This document shows positions 36,432-44,413 of a stretch of DNA of 64,000 nucleotides, piece after piece. The translations under genes and the position numbers were made by a program. Within the stretch, counting starts at the first letter, position 1. Every line of letters starts with the position of its first letter. The notes under the pieces are model-generated. The model worked only from the letters and a program-made list of their open reading frames with translations, was not told the DNA's origin and did not search any database. Origin of the DNA: Oscillospiraceae bacterium. GTDB taxonomy: Bacteria; Bacillota; Clostridia; Oscillospirales; Ruminococcaceae. The stretch spans positions 281,135 through 345,134 of the forward strand of contig JAIHAL010000003.1 in NCBI GenBank assembly GCA_020054675.1, in the 5' to 3' direction.

Positions 36432-37202
36432 TTAAAGGCCGCTTTGGCGCTGCCTTACGATTTCATACATGAATATACCGGCGGCCACCGAGGCGTTCAG
36501 CGAAGTTATTTTCCCAAGCATGGGAAGGCTTAAAATAAAATCGCATTTTTCTTTTATAAGCCTGCCCATTCCGTTTCCCTCAGAGCCTATTACAAGCGCA
36601 CAAGGCCCTTTCAGGTCTGTTTTGGTGTAATCCGCCCCTCCGGCATCGGTTCCGTAAATCCATATGCCTTGTTTTTTAAGCAAATCAATAGTGGAGGCTA
36701 TGTTGGAAACCCTTGCGACAGGCAGCCATGAAGCGGCTCCCGCCGAGGTTTTAAATACTGTAGAATTCAGCGAGGCGCTCCTGCGCTTTGGGATTATTAT
36801 TCCGTCAGCTCCGGCTGCTTCGGCAGTTCTGATTATTGCCCCAAGATTGTGCGGGTCCTCAATTTCATCGCAGATTATTATAAACGGCGAAGTGCCTTTT
36901 TTTGCGGAAACCTCAAGTATGTCCTCGACGCTTGAATACTGGGCGCATGAAAGCACAGCCACAACGCCCTGATGGGATGCCCCGCCGCTCATTTCTTCAA
37001 GTTTTGCGTTGTTTGTATCCTTTACCACAACGCCCTGATTTTTTGCCATTGAAACTATAAGCCCGATGCTTCCTGTCTTTTCGGAGGCAACATAAAGCGT
37101 GTCTATCGGCTTTTGGGCTTTAAGAGCTTCCAGTACCGGATTTCGTCCTATTATTATGCTGTTTTCAAAGTCCTTGTCTTGTTTTTCATTTTTATTGCGC
37201 AT
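36432..37202 (-). CDS. rlmB: 23S rRNA 2'-O-methyltransferase, TrmH/RlmB family
   Basis: 256 residues. N-terminal SpoU substrate-binding domain (about 15-95, IIGRNPVLEALK) and a knotted SpoU methyltransferase domain (105-256) with DPHNLGAIIRTAEAAGADGIIIPKRRS (motif 1), VIGSEGNGMGRL (motif 2) and LNASVAAGIFMYE (motif 3). RlmB methylates G2251 of 23S rRNA in E. coli; the exact site here is inferred. Only 24 bases separate it from the TTG start of the next gene. It heads the transcript from the promoter near 37250-37277. Confidence 0.92.
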   Translation of the reverse strand: MRNKNEKQDKDFENSIIIGRNPVLEALKAQKPIDTLYVASEKTGSIGLIVSMAKNQGVVVKDTNNAKLEEMSGGASHQGVVAVLSCAQYSSVEDILEVSAKKGTSPFIIICDEIEDPHNLGAIIRTAEAAGADGIIIPKRRSASLNSTVFKTSAGAASWLPVARVSNIASTIDLLKKQGIWIYGTDAGGADYTKTDLKGPCALVIGSEGNGMGRLIKEKCDFILSLPMLGKITSLNASVAAGIFMYEIVRQRQSGL

Positions 37203-37248
37203 AATCTATCTCATTTCCAAAAACTATTTTAACTTTAAATTTATGAAC

Positions 37249-37277
37249 ATTATAGCATTTTTTCTATAAAAATACAA
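37249..37277 (-). promoter_or_regulatory. Promoter for the rlmB-asnS run
   Basis: Minus strand TTGTAT (37277-37272), 17 bases, TATAAT (37254-37249), 47 bases before rlmB. Confidence 0.7.
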
Positions 37278-37311
37278 GGATATTCCGTTAATTTTGCAAT
37301 AAAGGAAAATT

Positions 37312-37563
37312 TCATATAAGCAGTAAAATTATAACTGCGAGAGCTGAAAGCACAAGCGTTATCCCAAGAATAACAACTAATTTTTGCCAAGTAAAGCTTT
37401 TTCTTTTAAAGCCAAGCGAATTCAAATAATTTATTGCTTCTTCCGAAAGCTCCCTTTGCGGCATGGAGCTTTTTTCAGGCTTGATATAAAGAATGGCCTT
37501 TTCAAAGTATTCGTTTTGGGTGTTGTTGATTTCAACAATGCGCTTGTTCACGCCTTTAATCAT
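37312..37563 (-). CDS. Small single-pass membrane protein (83 aa)
   Basis: 83 residues: a charged N-terminal cytosolic part (1-58) and one strong C-terminal membrane helix (about 61-83, LVVILGITLVLSALAVIILLLI), i.e. a tail-anchored layout. ATG at 37563 follows GGAGG. It stands alone upstream of rlmB on the same strand with a 110-bp gap. No known family recognised; the short, conserved-looking form SEEAINYLNSLGFKRKSF could be a cytosolic interaction helix. Confidence 0.65.
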   Translation of the reverse strand: MIKGVNKRIVEINNTQNEYFEKAILYIKPEKSSMPQRELSEEAINYLNSLGFKRKSFTWQKLVVILGITLVLSALAVIILLLI

Positions 37564-37666
37564 AGGGCATCCTCCAACTTAACAAAAATTTGCAAATATT
37601 TATGGATATTATGCCCTAAACAAAGCACATTATACAAAAGGTAATAAAGCCTTTATACGAAAACCT

Positions 37667-37784
37667 GTTGAAAACCCTGTTGAAAGTCTTGAAAAGTATT
37701 GAAAAACATGTTGAAAACCCTGTTGAAAAGGTTGAAAAGTACGTTCTTAAAACCGTTCGACATTTTTCATCCTTTTGTTGAAAA
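37667..37784. repeat. TTGAAAA direct-repeat cluster
   Basis: Eight copies of TTGAAAA/G begin at 37668, 37680, 37689, 37699, 37711, 37723, 37732 and 37778. The segment starting GTTGAAAACCCTGTTGAAA at 37667 recurs at 37710, so a 43-base unit is duplicated. On the minus strand the units read TTTTCAACA, two mismatches from a DnaA box. The cluster fills the gap between the 83-aa gene and the DUF6062-like gene, both on the minus strand. Confidence 0.75.
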
Positions 37785-37823
37785 GGTATTACCGTTTGTA
37801 AAATCCGTATAAAATTTCGAAAA

Positions 37824-38498
37824 TTATCTTGAAGTGAGGAATTTTATTGCCCTTTCTATGCTGTCCTTTGAATTTCCCCAGTCTGCGCCGTTATTTCGGT
37901 AGTCGTACATGGAGCAGAACTTAGAAACGTCCTCATAAAGCGAGGAGAGGTATTTTGAGGCAAGCTCCCTGCAATCTGAAATAAAGCTTTCAAGCTCATC
38001 CTTTTGAAGAAATTCCGGAGCTTTTGCGCATAAAAGCTCATAATGCACAAGGCAGAGCATTTCCTGTTCACGGAATAAGTTTTTGAAATCCTTTGAGGAG
38101 TAGAGTTCAAAAAGAGTTTTAAACAGTCTTTCCATGCCCCAGTTTATTTTTTCGCAGACAAAGCAGGAGGAATTTACTTCGGAAAGCTTTTTGGTTTTGG
38201 CATTTTTAGCTTCAAAGAGCCTTTTTTTAGAAAAAACCGTTTTTTGCACTTCTTCGAGATGGGTTTGCAGCATGAGGCCCAGCGAGAGCCTGTTTTTCTG
38301 TTTCATCATCTGGTCGAAATGGGTCTTGCAAAAGCCGAGCTTGTTGGTTTCAATCCGCACATCCGGTTCCATCATTGCGGCGCCCATGATGTATTCCACG
38401 GTGCGGTTTTCAAGGGTATCCCTCATTCGGCATATGGGACAGCCGCATTTTGGCTCAAAAATTTCGCTTATCGGTATTGTAAGTATGCTTTCTCTCAT
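37824..38498 (-). CDS. DUF6062-like cysteine-containing protein
   Basis: 224 residues, soluble, mostly helical. Two cysteine pairs are seen: CGCPICRM (residues 18-25) and SCFVCEKI (about 110-117), plus isolated Cys/His (GFCKTHFDQ, CLVHYELL), suggesting zinc- or Fe-S-binding. The overall pattern is that of the DUF6062 proteins of Oscillospiraceae, of unknown function. ATG at 38498 follows GGGAG. Divergent from the glycosylase gene. Confidence 0.7.
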   Translation of the reverse strand: MRESILTIPISEIFEPKCGCPICRMRDTLENRTVEYIMGAAMMEPDVRIETNKLGFCKTHFDQMMKQKNRLSLGLMLQTHLEEVQKTVFSKKRLFEAKNAKTKKLSEVNSSCFVCEKINWGMERLFKTLFELYSSKDFKNLFREQEMLCLVHYELLCAKAPEFLQKDELESFISDCRELASKYLSSLYEDVSKFCSMYDYRNNGADWGNSKDSIERAIKFLTSR

Positions 38499-38514
38499 GG
38501 TTAACTCTCCCGTC

Positions 38515-38543
38515 TTGCATTATTTATTTTATTTTATTATAAT
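38515..38543 (+). promoter_or_regulatory. Promoter of the glycosylase gene
   Basis: TTGCAT (38515-38520), 17 bases, TATAAT (38538-38543). Confidence 0.65.
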
Positions 38544-38575
38544 TATTAAAAATAATCAAGAAAAAAGGGAGAATA

Positions 38576-39364
38576 ATGGACTACATAAAAAAAAGCGGCG
38601 ACATATGCTTAAAGCAGGAGGATTTTGACTTGGAGCAAACCCTTGACTGCGGCCAGGCATTCAGATGGGAAAAGACTTCCGACGGCTTTTTCGGATTTTT
38701 CTTAAATAAGCCTTTGGAAATAAAAAAGGAAAAGGATTATTTTATTTTTAAAAATACTTCCGAAGAGGATTTTTTAAATACTTGGGCTGATTACTTTGAT
38801 TTGTCAACCGATTACGGCGAGCTTAAAAGGATTTTTTCTGAGGACGAAACGCTTTCAAAAGCATGTTCGTTTGCGTGGGGGATAAGGCTTTTAAAACAGG
38901 ATAAATGGGAGGCGCTCTGCTCATTTATAATTTCACAAAACAATAATATCCCGAGGATAAAGGGGATAATTTCAAGGCTTTGCGAAAAATACGGAGGATT
39001 TCCGCCGCCGGAGGAGCTTTGCGCATCTTCCGAGGAAGACCTTGCTCCTCTGCGGGCGGGATTTAGGGCGAAGTACATCCTTGATGCCGCAAGAAAAACT
39101 GCATGCGGTGAAATAAATCTTGATGAGATTTCAAAGCTGGATATTTCAATTGCGCGCAAAAGCCTTATGGGCATATGCGGAGTAGGGCCAAAGGTTGCCG
39201 AATGCGCCCTGCTTTATGGAATGTATCGGGTGGAGGCGTTCCCCGTGGATGTTTGGATAAAAAGGGTAATGGAGAGGTACTATCCGAACGGGCTTCCTGA
39301 TTACGTTCTTCCATATGCGGGAATTGCCCAGCAGTATCTTTTTCATTACATAAGAAATTTATAG
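38576..39364 (+). CDS. 8-oxoguanine DNA glycosylase / AP lyase (OGG1 type)
   Basis: 262 residues. An N-terminal OGG_N domain (about 1-110, with the TLDCGQAFRW phrase) is followed by a HhH-GPD domain: K206 in GICGVGPKVAECALLYG is the Schiff-base lysine and D225 in EAFPVDVWIKR the catalytic aspartate. It removes 8-oxoguanine from DNA paired with C. There is no Fe-S cluster loop, as expected for the OGG1 branch. Single-gene unit with its own promoter. Confidence 0.93.
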   Translation: MDYIKKSGDICLKQEDFDLEQTLDCGQAFRWEKTSDGFFGFFLNKPLEIKKEKDYFIFKNTSEEDFLNTWADYFDLSTDYGELKRIFSEDETLSKACSFAWGIRLLKQDKWEALCSFIISQNNNIPRIKGIISRLCEKYGGFPPPEELCASSEEDLAPLRAGFRAKYILDAARKTACGEINLDEISKLDISIARKSLMGICGVGPKVAECALLYGMYRVEAFPVDVWIKRVMERYYPNGLPDYVLPYAGIAQQYLFHYIRNL

Positions 39365-39440
39365 AAATCTTACAAAGCGGAAATATAAAATCTATTAAAT
39401 TTTGCAAAATCCATCCGATATATTTATAAAGAAGGAAAAT

Positions 39441-39495
39441 AGAAGTTAGATATTTAAAATTCTAACATCTAACCTCTAACTTATAACTTCTAAAA
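39441..39495. repeat. Heptanucleotide tandem repeat before a small gene
   Basis: Five 7-base units (TCTAACA, TCTAACC, TCTAACT, TATAACT, TCTAAAA) run from 39461 to 39495, ending directly at the AAGGAGG ribosome site of the 59-aa gene. AGAAGTTAGA at 39441-39450 is complementary to the last part, so the leader can fold into a hairpin that would lie next to the ribosome site. Confidence 0.7.
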
Positions 39496-39509
39496 AGGAG
39501 GGATTTTCA

Positions 39510-39689
39510 ATGAACATCTATGTAAATGAAATTTATCGTGTAAACGGTCCGCAAAAAATTGACCCTAAAAACAACCGCAAAGGCAAATTTGCCGAAGTTT
39601 TAAAAAAAGCTTCAAAAAAGAACGGGCAAGGGGATTTTAAAGATGAAATTTCATTGAAAAATCCCGACGCAGGACTTGGAAAAGCATAA
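39510..39689 (+). CDS. Small basic protein (59 aa), unknown
   Basis: 59 codons, with a strong AAGGAGG site eight bases before the ATG and a terminator starting at its stop. The product is very basic in the middle (KIDPKNNRKGKFAEVLKKASKKNG) with a mixed N-terminal MNIYVNEIYRVNGPQ. The N-terminal pattern is faintly like short FlgM-type regulators, but I would not assign it. Ribosome site, stop-linked terminator and tidy codon use support translation. Confidence 0.65.
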   Translation: MNIYVNEIYRVNGPQKIDPKNNRKGKFAEVLKKASKKNGQGDFKDEISLKNPDAGLGKA

Positions 39690-39720
39690 AAAAGGGGGCA
39701 ATTTTCCCCTTTTTTATTTT
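39688..39720 (+). terminator. Terminator after the 59-aa gene
   Basis: AAAAAAGGGG and CCCCTTTTTT arms around an 8-base loop, then more T. Confidence 0.85.
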
Positions 39721-39746
39721 ATTTGACAATAGTTTCACAAAAATAA

Positions 39747-39775
39747 TTGCAATTTCCGATGCAATAGGGTATAAT
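39747..39775 (+). promoter_or_regulatory. Promoter of the aldolase gene
   Basis: TTGCAA (39747-39752), 17 bases, TATAAT (39770-39775). A TTGACA at 39723-39728 is too far from this -10 to be its partner. Confidence 0.7.
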
Positions 39776-39817
39776 ATAATTATGGTTCAGCCAATTTAAA
39801 ACAGGAGGATTTTTATA

Positions 39818-40681
39818 ATGCTGGTATCTGCTAAGGAAATGCTTAATAAGGCAAGAGACGGTAAATATGCGGTGGGACAGTTCAACATCAATAACCTTGA
39901 ATGGACAAAGGCTATTCTTCTTACAGCGCAGGAGCTTTCTTCACCGGTTATTTTGGGAGTTTCCGAAGGCGCGGGAAAATATATGGCAGGCTATAAAACC
40001 GTTGTAGGAATGGTTAACGGCATGCTTGAAGAACTTAAAATAACTGTTCCCGTTGCGCTCCACCTTGACCACGGAAGCTATGAGGGAGCTCTTAAATGCA
40101 TAGAAGCAGGATTTTCATCCATAATGTTTGACGGTTCTCATTATCCGATTGAAGAAAATATTCAAAAGACAAAGGAACTTGTAAAAATCTGCAACGAAAA
40201 GGGCTTGTCGCTTGAAGCGGAAGTAGGCTCAATCGGCGGCGAAGAAGACGGAGTAGTGGGCGCCGGCGAATTTGCAGACCCGAATGAATGCAAGGCTATC
40301 GCCGAACTTGGCGTTACAATGCTTGCCGCAGGAATAGGAAACATCCACGGCAAATATCCCGCAAACTGGCCGGGACTTAATTTTGAAACCCTTGCGGCTG
40401 TAAAGGAAAAGACAGGCAATGTTCCGCTTGTTCTCCACGGCGGAACCGGAATTCCCGAGGATATGATTAAAAAGGCAATTTCTTTGGGAGTTGCAAAAAT
40501 CAATGTAAATACCGAATGCCAGCTCAGCTTTGCGGCTGCTACAAGAAAATACATTGAAGAGGGCAAGGACCTCCAAGGCAAGGGATTTGACCCAAGAAAG
40601 CTCCTTGCGCCGGGATTTGAGGCAATAAAGGCAACCGTAAAGGAAAAGATGGAGCTCTTTGGCTCAGTAGGAAAAGCTTAA
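39818..40681 (+). CDS. fba: Fructose-1,6-bisphosphate aldolase, class II
   Basis: 287 residues. Zinc-dependent class IIB type: D84/H85 in LHLDHGSYEG, H177 in GIGNIHGKYP and H207 in LVLHGGTGIPE are the metal and catalytic residues. It splits fructose-1,6-bisphosphate into glyceraldehyde-3-phosphate and dihydroxyacetone phosphate in glycolysis. Tagatose-bisphosphate aldolases share the fold; the absence of tagatose or galactitol genes favours FBA. Monocistronic with a strong terminator. Confidence 0.93.
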   Translation: MLVSAKEMLNKARDGKYAVGQFNINNLEWTKAILLTAQELSSPVILGVSEGAGKYMAGYKTVVGMVNGMLEELKITVPVALHLDHGSYEGALKCIEAGFSSIMFDGSHYPIEENIQKTKELVKICNEKGLSLEAEVGSIGGEEDGVVGAGEFADPNECKAIAELGVTMLAAGIGNIHGKYPANWPGLNFETLAAVKEKTGNVPLVLHGGTGIPEDMIKKAISLGVAKINVNTECQLSFAAATRKYIEEGKDLQGKGFDPRKLLAPGFEAIKATVKEKMELFGSVGKA

Positions 40682-40713
40682 TAATAGATTTGCAGTTTTT
40701 GGCACTTCTTTTG

Positions 40714-40760
40714 GCACTTCACTTTTGCTTTAATGCAAAAGTGAAGTGCTTTTTATTTTT
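40714..40760 (+). terminator. Terminator after fba
   Basis: 15-base perfect arms beginning GCACTTCACTTTTGC, 6-base loop, then a T-rich run. Confidence 0.93.
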
Positions 40761-40871
40761 TTTAGTTTATATGTGACATAATCACAGAAAAAATCATGAT
40801 TGCAATGTATGCTAAATTAAAGAGGTTATATTATCATATATTAAAAGTTTTCATTAAAAAACGGGGGCAGT

Positions 40872-41540
40872 ATGAATTATCTTGTTACTTTTTTAGAGGG
40901 TCTTATATCATTCATATCTCCTTGCATACTTCCGCTTATTCCAGTTTACGTCATGTATTTTGCTGGGAATGGCATTGAAAGCAAGAAAAGCAAAGCTATT
41001 TTAAATGCAGTAGGGTTTGTTTTAGGCTTTACGATATTTTTTATATTGCTTGGAGTTTTTGCTTCAGCGGTAGGAAGCTTTTTAATTGAATATAAAACGG
41101 CGCTAAATATTGTTACCGGAGCGATTGTGGTTTTATTTGGACTTAATTATATAGGGTTGATTAAAATTTCTGCCCTTAACAGCAATTCAAAATTGAAAAC
41201 AGAAATAAAACCGAATAATTTTTTAAAATCAATATTGTTTGGAGCGGTTTTTTCTATTGGCTGGACTCCTTGTACAGGAGCTTTTCTTGGTTCGGCATTA
41301 ATGATGGCTTCGCAGCAATCAAAGTGGTTTGAAGGAATGACGCTGCTTCTTGCTTATTCATTAGGGCTTGGGATTCCATTTATTATTTCTGCGGTGTTGA
41401 TTGACAGTTTAAAAAATGCGTTTAATTTTATAAAGCGTTATTATAGGGCAATAAATATTGTTTGCGGTTTGTTTTTAATTTTTGTCGGAATATTGATGAT
41501 GGCAGGCATATTCAGCAAAATAGCATTATTTTTAAATTAA
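40872..41540 (+). CDS. ccdA: CcdA-type thiol:disulfide transporter
   Basis: 222 residues, six membrane helices. The two redox cysteines are in the conserved contexts ISPCILPLIP (C18) and GWTPCTGAFLG (C134). CcdA carries electrons from cytosolic thioredoxin across the membrane to extracytoplasmic thiol proteins. The next gene encodes a membrane-tethered thioredoxin, its usual partner. No cytochrome c biogenesis genes are nearby, so general thiol reduction is the more likely role. Confidence 0.93.
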   Translation: MNYLVTFLEGLISFISPCILPLIPVYVMYFAGNGIESKKSKAILNAVGFVLGFTIFFILLGVFASAVGSFLIEYKTALNIVTGAIVVLFGLNYIGLIKISALNSNSKLKTEIKPNNFLKSILFGAVFSIGWTPCTGAFLGSALMMASQQSKWFEGMTLLLAYSLGLGIPFIISAVLIDSLKNAFNFIKRYYRAINIVCGLFLIFVGILMMAGIFSKIALFLN

Positions 41541-41559
41541 AAGAGCAAAGGAGCATATT

Positions 41560-42144
41560 ATGAAAGATAAAATAAAGGTTTTTTTGATTGCCGCTGCAAT
41601 TGTTTTAATGATAGGAGCTTCATATTATTTTTATCAAAAGTTGTCTGAAAAGGAACTATCAGAAAATTCAAATACATCATCGGAAATTTCAACAGAAAGT
41701 CAAACAAGCTCATCAGAGCAATCCGCTCCTTATTTTAAGGTTTATGATGCAGATGGAAACAGTGTAAATTTTAGCTCTTTTGTTGGCAAGCCTGTTGTTA
41801 TAAATTTTTGGGCAAGCTGGTGCGGTCCATGCCAGTCAGAATTGCCATATTTCCAAAAAGCTTACGAAGCATATGGAAAAGACGTGAATTTTCTTATGGT
41901 TTCTCTTACGGGAAATGGAAATGACAGCGTTGATAGCGTTAATTATATTATTTCAGAAAATAATTATACTTTCCCTGTTTATTATGATAATGATAATGAG
42001 GCGGCAATTCAATACGGGATTCGTTCTATACCGATGTCATGTTTTATAGATGAAAATGGGAATATTAAAGATGTTCATATTGGCGCAATGCAGGAAGAAA
42101 CTTTAATGTCTGCTGTCAATGAGTTAATTTCTAAAGAGAAATAG
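41560..42144 (+). CDS. TlpA/ResA-like membrane-anchored thioredoxin
   Basis: 194 residues. N-terminal membrane anchor (about 7-25), Ser/Glu-rich linker (30-55), thioredoxin fold (57-194) with active site WASWCGPC (C88 and C91) and the cis-proline in SIPMSCF. Its active site faces outside and is reduced by the upstream CcdA. It begins 19 bases after ccdA with AAAGGAG. Linker composition resembles that of other exported proteins in this window. Confidence 0.93.
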   Translation: MKDKIKVFLIAAAIVLMIGASYYFYQKLSEKELSENSNTSSEISTESQTSSSEQSAPYFKVYDADGNSVNFSSFVGKPVVINFWASWCGPCQSELPYFQKAYEAYGKDVNFLMVSLTGNGNDSVDSVNYIISENNYTFPVYYDNDNEAAIQYGIRSIPMSCFIDENGNIKDVHIGAMQEETLMSAVNELISKEK

Positions 42145-42146
42145 GC

Positions 42147-42180
42147 ATAAAAAATCCGCCTTCGAGGGCGGGTTTTTTAT
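42147..42180. terminator. Terminator between TlpA and convergent lipoprotein gene
   Basis: AAAAATCCGCC and GGCGGGTTTT arms around TTCGAG. Confidence 0.85.
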
Positions 42181-42193
42181 GCCTTGACAAAGA

Positions 42194-42718
42194 TTATTGA
42201 ATTTCAGAATAGCTTGAAAATTCTATCTTTAAATCCTTATCAGGAACTTCAAAAGCGGAGAGTGCTCCGGTTTCTTTGTTGAAGATTATTTTAAATTTTT
42301 CGGAATTTATCTCGCCATCCAATATCATCTGGCCGTCTTTTTGAGTACAAACAGTGTCCGCTTTTTCGGAAGTTTTGTCAACGGCATCAAAAAGCATGCG
42401 CAAAACACCCTTAACCGGCGCGGTATCTTTGGGCACAGTAAATTTCAGCCCAAGATAGGAAGCGGTGATTTCATCGCCGTTAAAAGAAAGCTTCACTCCG
42501 GAAAGGGTTTTTGGGGAAGTGAATTCCACATCCCACATTCCGTTGCCAAGACGGTTTATTGTCGCCTCGGCAGTAAAATCCCCGCAGGCAATTGATGCCG
42601 TGCCGGTAAAAAGCTTGTTTAAATCCGGTGTGGCGGAAGTTTTTTCTCCTTTACAGGAGCAAAGCATGAATATGCATACAAGCGAAAGAAAACCTGCGGC
42701 AATTTTTTTAAAAAACAT
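42194..42718 (-). CDS. Putative lipoprotein, unknown
   Basis: 174 residues. Signal with lipobox MLCSC (Cys22), then a roughly 145-residue beta-rich domain containing TVNRLGNGMWDVEFTSPKTLSGVKL-like strands (residues 45-80). The layout resembles LolA-like or DUF4292-type lipid-binding folds, but I cannot assign it. ATG at 42718 follows GGAGG. Convergent with CcdA-TlpA, and upstream of it on the same strand lies the NAD(P)HX repair gene, 44 bases away, so co-transcription is possible. Confidence 0.7.
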   Translation of the reverse strand: MFFKKIAAGFLSLVCIFMLCSCKGEKTSATPDLNKLFTGTASIACGDFTAEATINRLGNGMWDVEFTSPKTLSGVKLSFNGDEITASYLGLKFTVPKDTAPVKGVLRMLFDAVDKTSEKADTVCTQKDGQMILDGEINSEKFKIIFNKETGALSAFEVPDKDLKIEFSSYSEIQ

Positions 42719-42762
42719 CTTAAACGCCTCCGCTCAAAATAAGAACAAAGGCTTTCAAAAGC

Positions 42763-44298
42763 CTATCTGTTCATTTTTTTGAACAGCAAAGGCAGATGGG
42801 CTATTACATCCGTGGGGAGCATTCCCTGCATGGAAAGATTTTCAGCAGTCATGTCGGCAGCCATGCCGTGCAGGAATACGCCTGCTGCTGCGGCTTCTGC
42901 CGGAGGGATTCCCTGCGCTATGAAGGAAGCTATCATGCCTGTAAGAATATCGCCGCTGCCGCCCCTGCTGAGCCCGGGATTGCCGGTGTCGCTTAAAAAG
43001 CAAAATCCATTGTCCGCGGCGATAAATGTAGGAACTCCTTTTGCAACTACTGTTGCCCCAAGTTCGTTTGAAAGCTTTATGGCATATCCGAACCTGTCTT
43101 TGAGTACTTCTTCAACCGTAATGCCAAGAAGCCTTGCAAGCTCTCCCGGATGCGGAGTAAGGACGACGCCTGCCTTTGCGTTCTTGATAATATCTATGCG
43201 CGAGGCAATGCAGTTTATTCCATCCGCATCCAAAACAATTGGAGATTTCAGGTTTTGGATTAAAAATTCCACAAGTTTTTGAGTATCTTCACTTACTCCA
43301 AGGCCGCAGCCGATGATAACAGCCGATGCCTTTTCGCATCCGGCAAGAATTTTTTCTGCATTTGAAAAGGCTATTTCGCCATTTTCATTTTCTTCAAGAG
43401 GCAGATACATTGTTTCGTAAATATTTGCAGAAAGGGCGGAGCATACGCTTTTGGCGGAAGCTATCGTGCAAAGCCCCACTCCGCAGCGCAGCGCCGCAAG
43501 CGTTGACATTGCGCAGGCGCCCGGCATTTTTTTAGAACCGGATATGTTTACAAGCCGTCCGAAAATTCCCTTGTGTGAATCCGGCGCACGAGGAGGAATT
43601 ATGGTTTCCATGTTTGAGAATTCAAGCTTTGATATGGGCCTTTCAATGTTTGAAAAAGCGTTTTTGGGAATTCCGATATCTGCAACCAAAAGTTCGCCGC
43701 AATATTCTTTTAAAGGAGAAAATTCCTGTCCGAGCTTTTTGTAGCCAAAAGTTACCGTATAATCGCATTTCAATGTATTTTCAGCAATTTCACCGGTCAG
43801 GCAATTTCCGCCGCTTGGGACATCCACTGCAAGCTTTTTGCAAGCTGCGCGTGCAGTATATGAAAAGCATGCCTTTATTTGCGGCGGCAGCTCGCCGTGG
43901 AATCCCGTGCCAAAAACGGCATCGACAATAAGCGCCGCAGATGATATTTCGGAAAAGATTTTTTCTATGTTATCGTTGAGAAAGAGCACTTCGGCAGATT
44001 CACCGCTTAAATCCAAAAATGCTTCTCCGGCGATTTCAGTTGCCGGGTCGCCGCACATTAACACAACCGTAACAGGAAAACCTGCCTGCGAAAGCATTTT
44101 TGCCGCAACAAAACCATCTCCGCCGTTATTTCCGTTTCCGCAGAAAAATATTATCCCTTTTGATAGGTCAAGCGGCAGTTCCGTTATAAACTGGGCAAGT
44201 TGAGTCCCTGCATTTTGCATAAGGGTTTTGTAGGAAATTCCGCCGTCGTTTGAATTTTTTTCAATAATTTTCATTTGTTTTGGGGTAACCAGATACAT
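42763..44298 (-). CDS. nnr: Bifunctional NAD(P)H-hydrate epimerase / ADP-dependent dehydratase
   Basis: 511 residues. N-terminal YjeF_N epimerase domain (about 1-215) with CGNGNNGGDGFVAAK (53-67), and a C-terminal carbohydrate-kinase-like dehydratase (about 225-505) with VLDADGINC, TPHPGELARLLG and GGSGDILTGMIASF. It repairs hydrated NAD(P)H in the cytosol. AcpS lies upstream, a common pairing in Firmicutes. Transcription may include both, though a terminator hairpin lies between them. Confidence 0.95.
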   Translation of the reverse strand: MYLVTPKQMKIIEKNSNDGGISYKTLMQNAGTQLAQFITELPLDLSKGIIFFCGNGNNGGDGFVAAKMLSQAGFPVTVVLMCGDPATEIAGEAFLDLSGESAEVLFLNDNIEKIFSEISSAALIVDAVFGTGFHGELPPQIKACFSYTARAACKKLAVDVPSGGNCLTGEIAENTLKCDYTVTFGYKKLGQEFSPLKEYCGELLVADIGIPKNAFSNIERPISKLEFSNMETIIPPRAPDSHKGIFGRLVNISGSKKMPGACAMSTLAALRCGVGLCTIASAKSVCSALSANIYETMYLPLEENENGEIAFSNAEKILAGCEKASAVIIGCGLGVSEDTQKLVEFLIQNLKSPIVLDADGINCIASRIDIIKNAKAGVVLTPHPGELARLLGITVEEVLKDRFGYAIKLSNELGATVVAKGVPTFIAADNGFCFLSDTGNPGLSRGGSGDILTGMIASFIAQGIPPAEAAAAGVFLHGMAADMTAENLSMQGMLPTDVIAHLPLLFKKMNR

Positions 44299-44333
44299 TT
44301 GCTAACAGCTCCCTTTTGTCATTTATAAAAAAT

Positions 44334-44363
44334 GCGAAAACCGCTAAACTATGCGGTTTTCGC
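44334..44363 (-). terminator. Terminator between acpS and nnr
   Basis: GCGAAAACCGC and GCGGTTTTCGC arms; on the minus strand it is followed by ATTTTTTA, so it ends the acpS transcript at least in part. Confidence 0.75.
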
Positions 44364-44413
44364 TTCTTTATCAGTTTAAGTGTGCAATTTTATTGCTTCT
44401 AAAATAGATTGAT

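Noticed and set aside
37667..37784. CRISPR array
   Set aside because: Repeats are only 7 bases with spacers of 2-5 bases, far from the 24-40-base repeats and unique spacers of CRISPR, and no cas genes occur.
37667..37784. Chromosome origin (oriC)
   Set aside because: Although TTTTCAACA resembles a DnaA box, neither dnaA nor dnaN, rpmH or gyrB is near, and no AT-rich unwinding element is evident.
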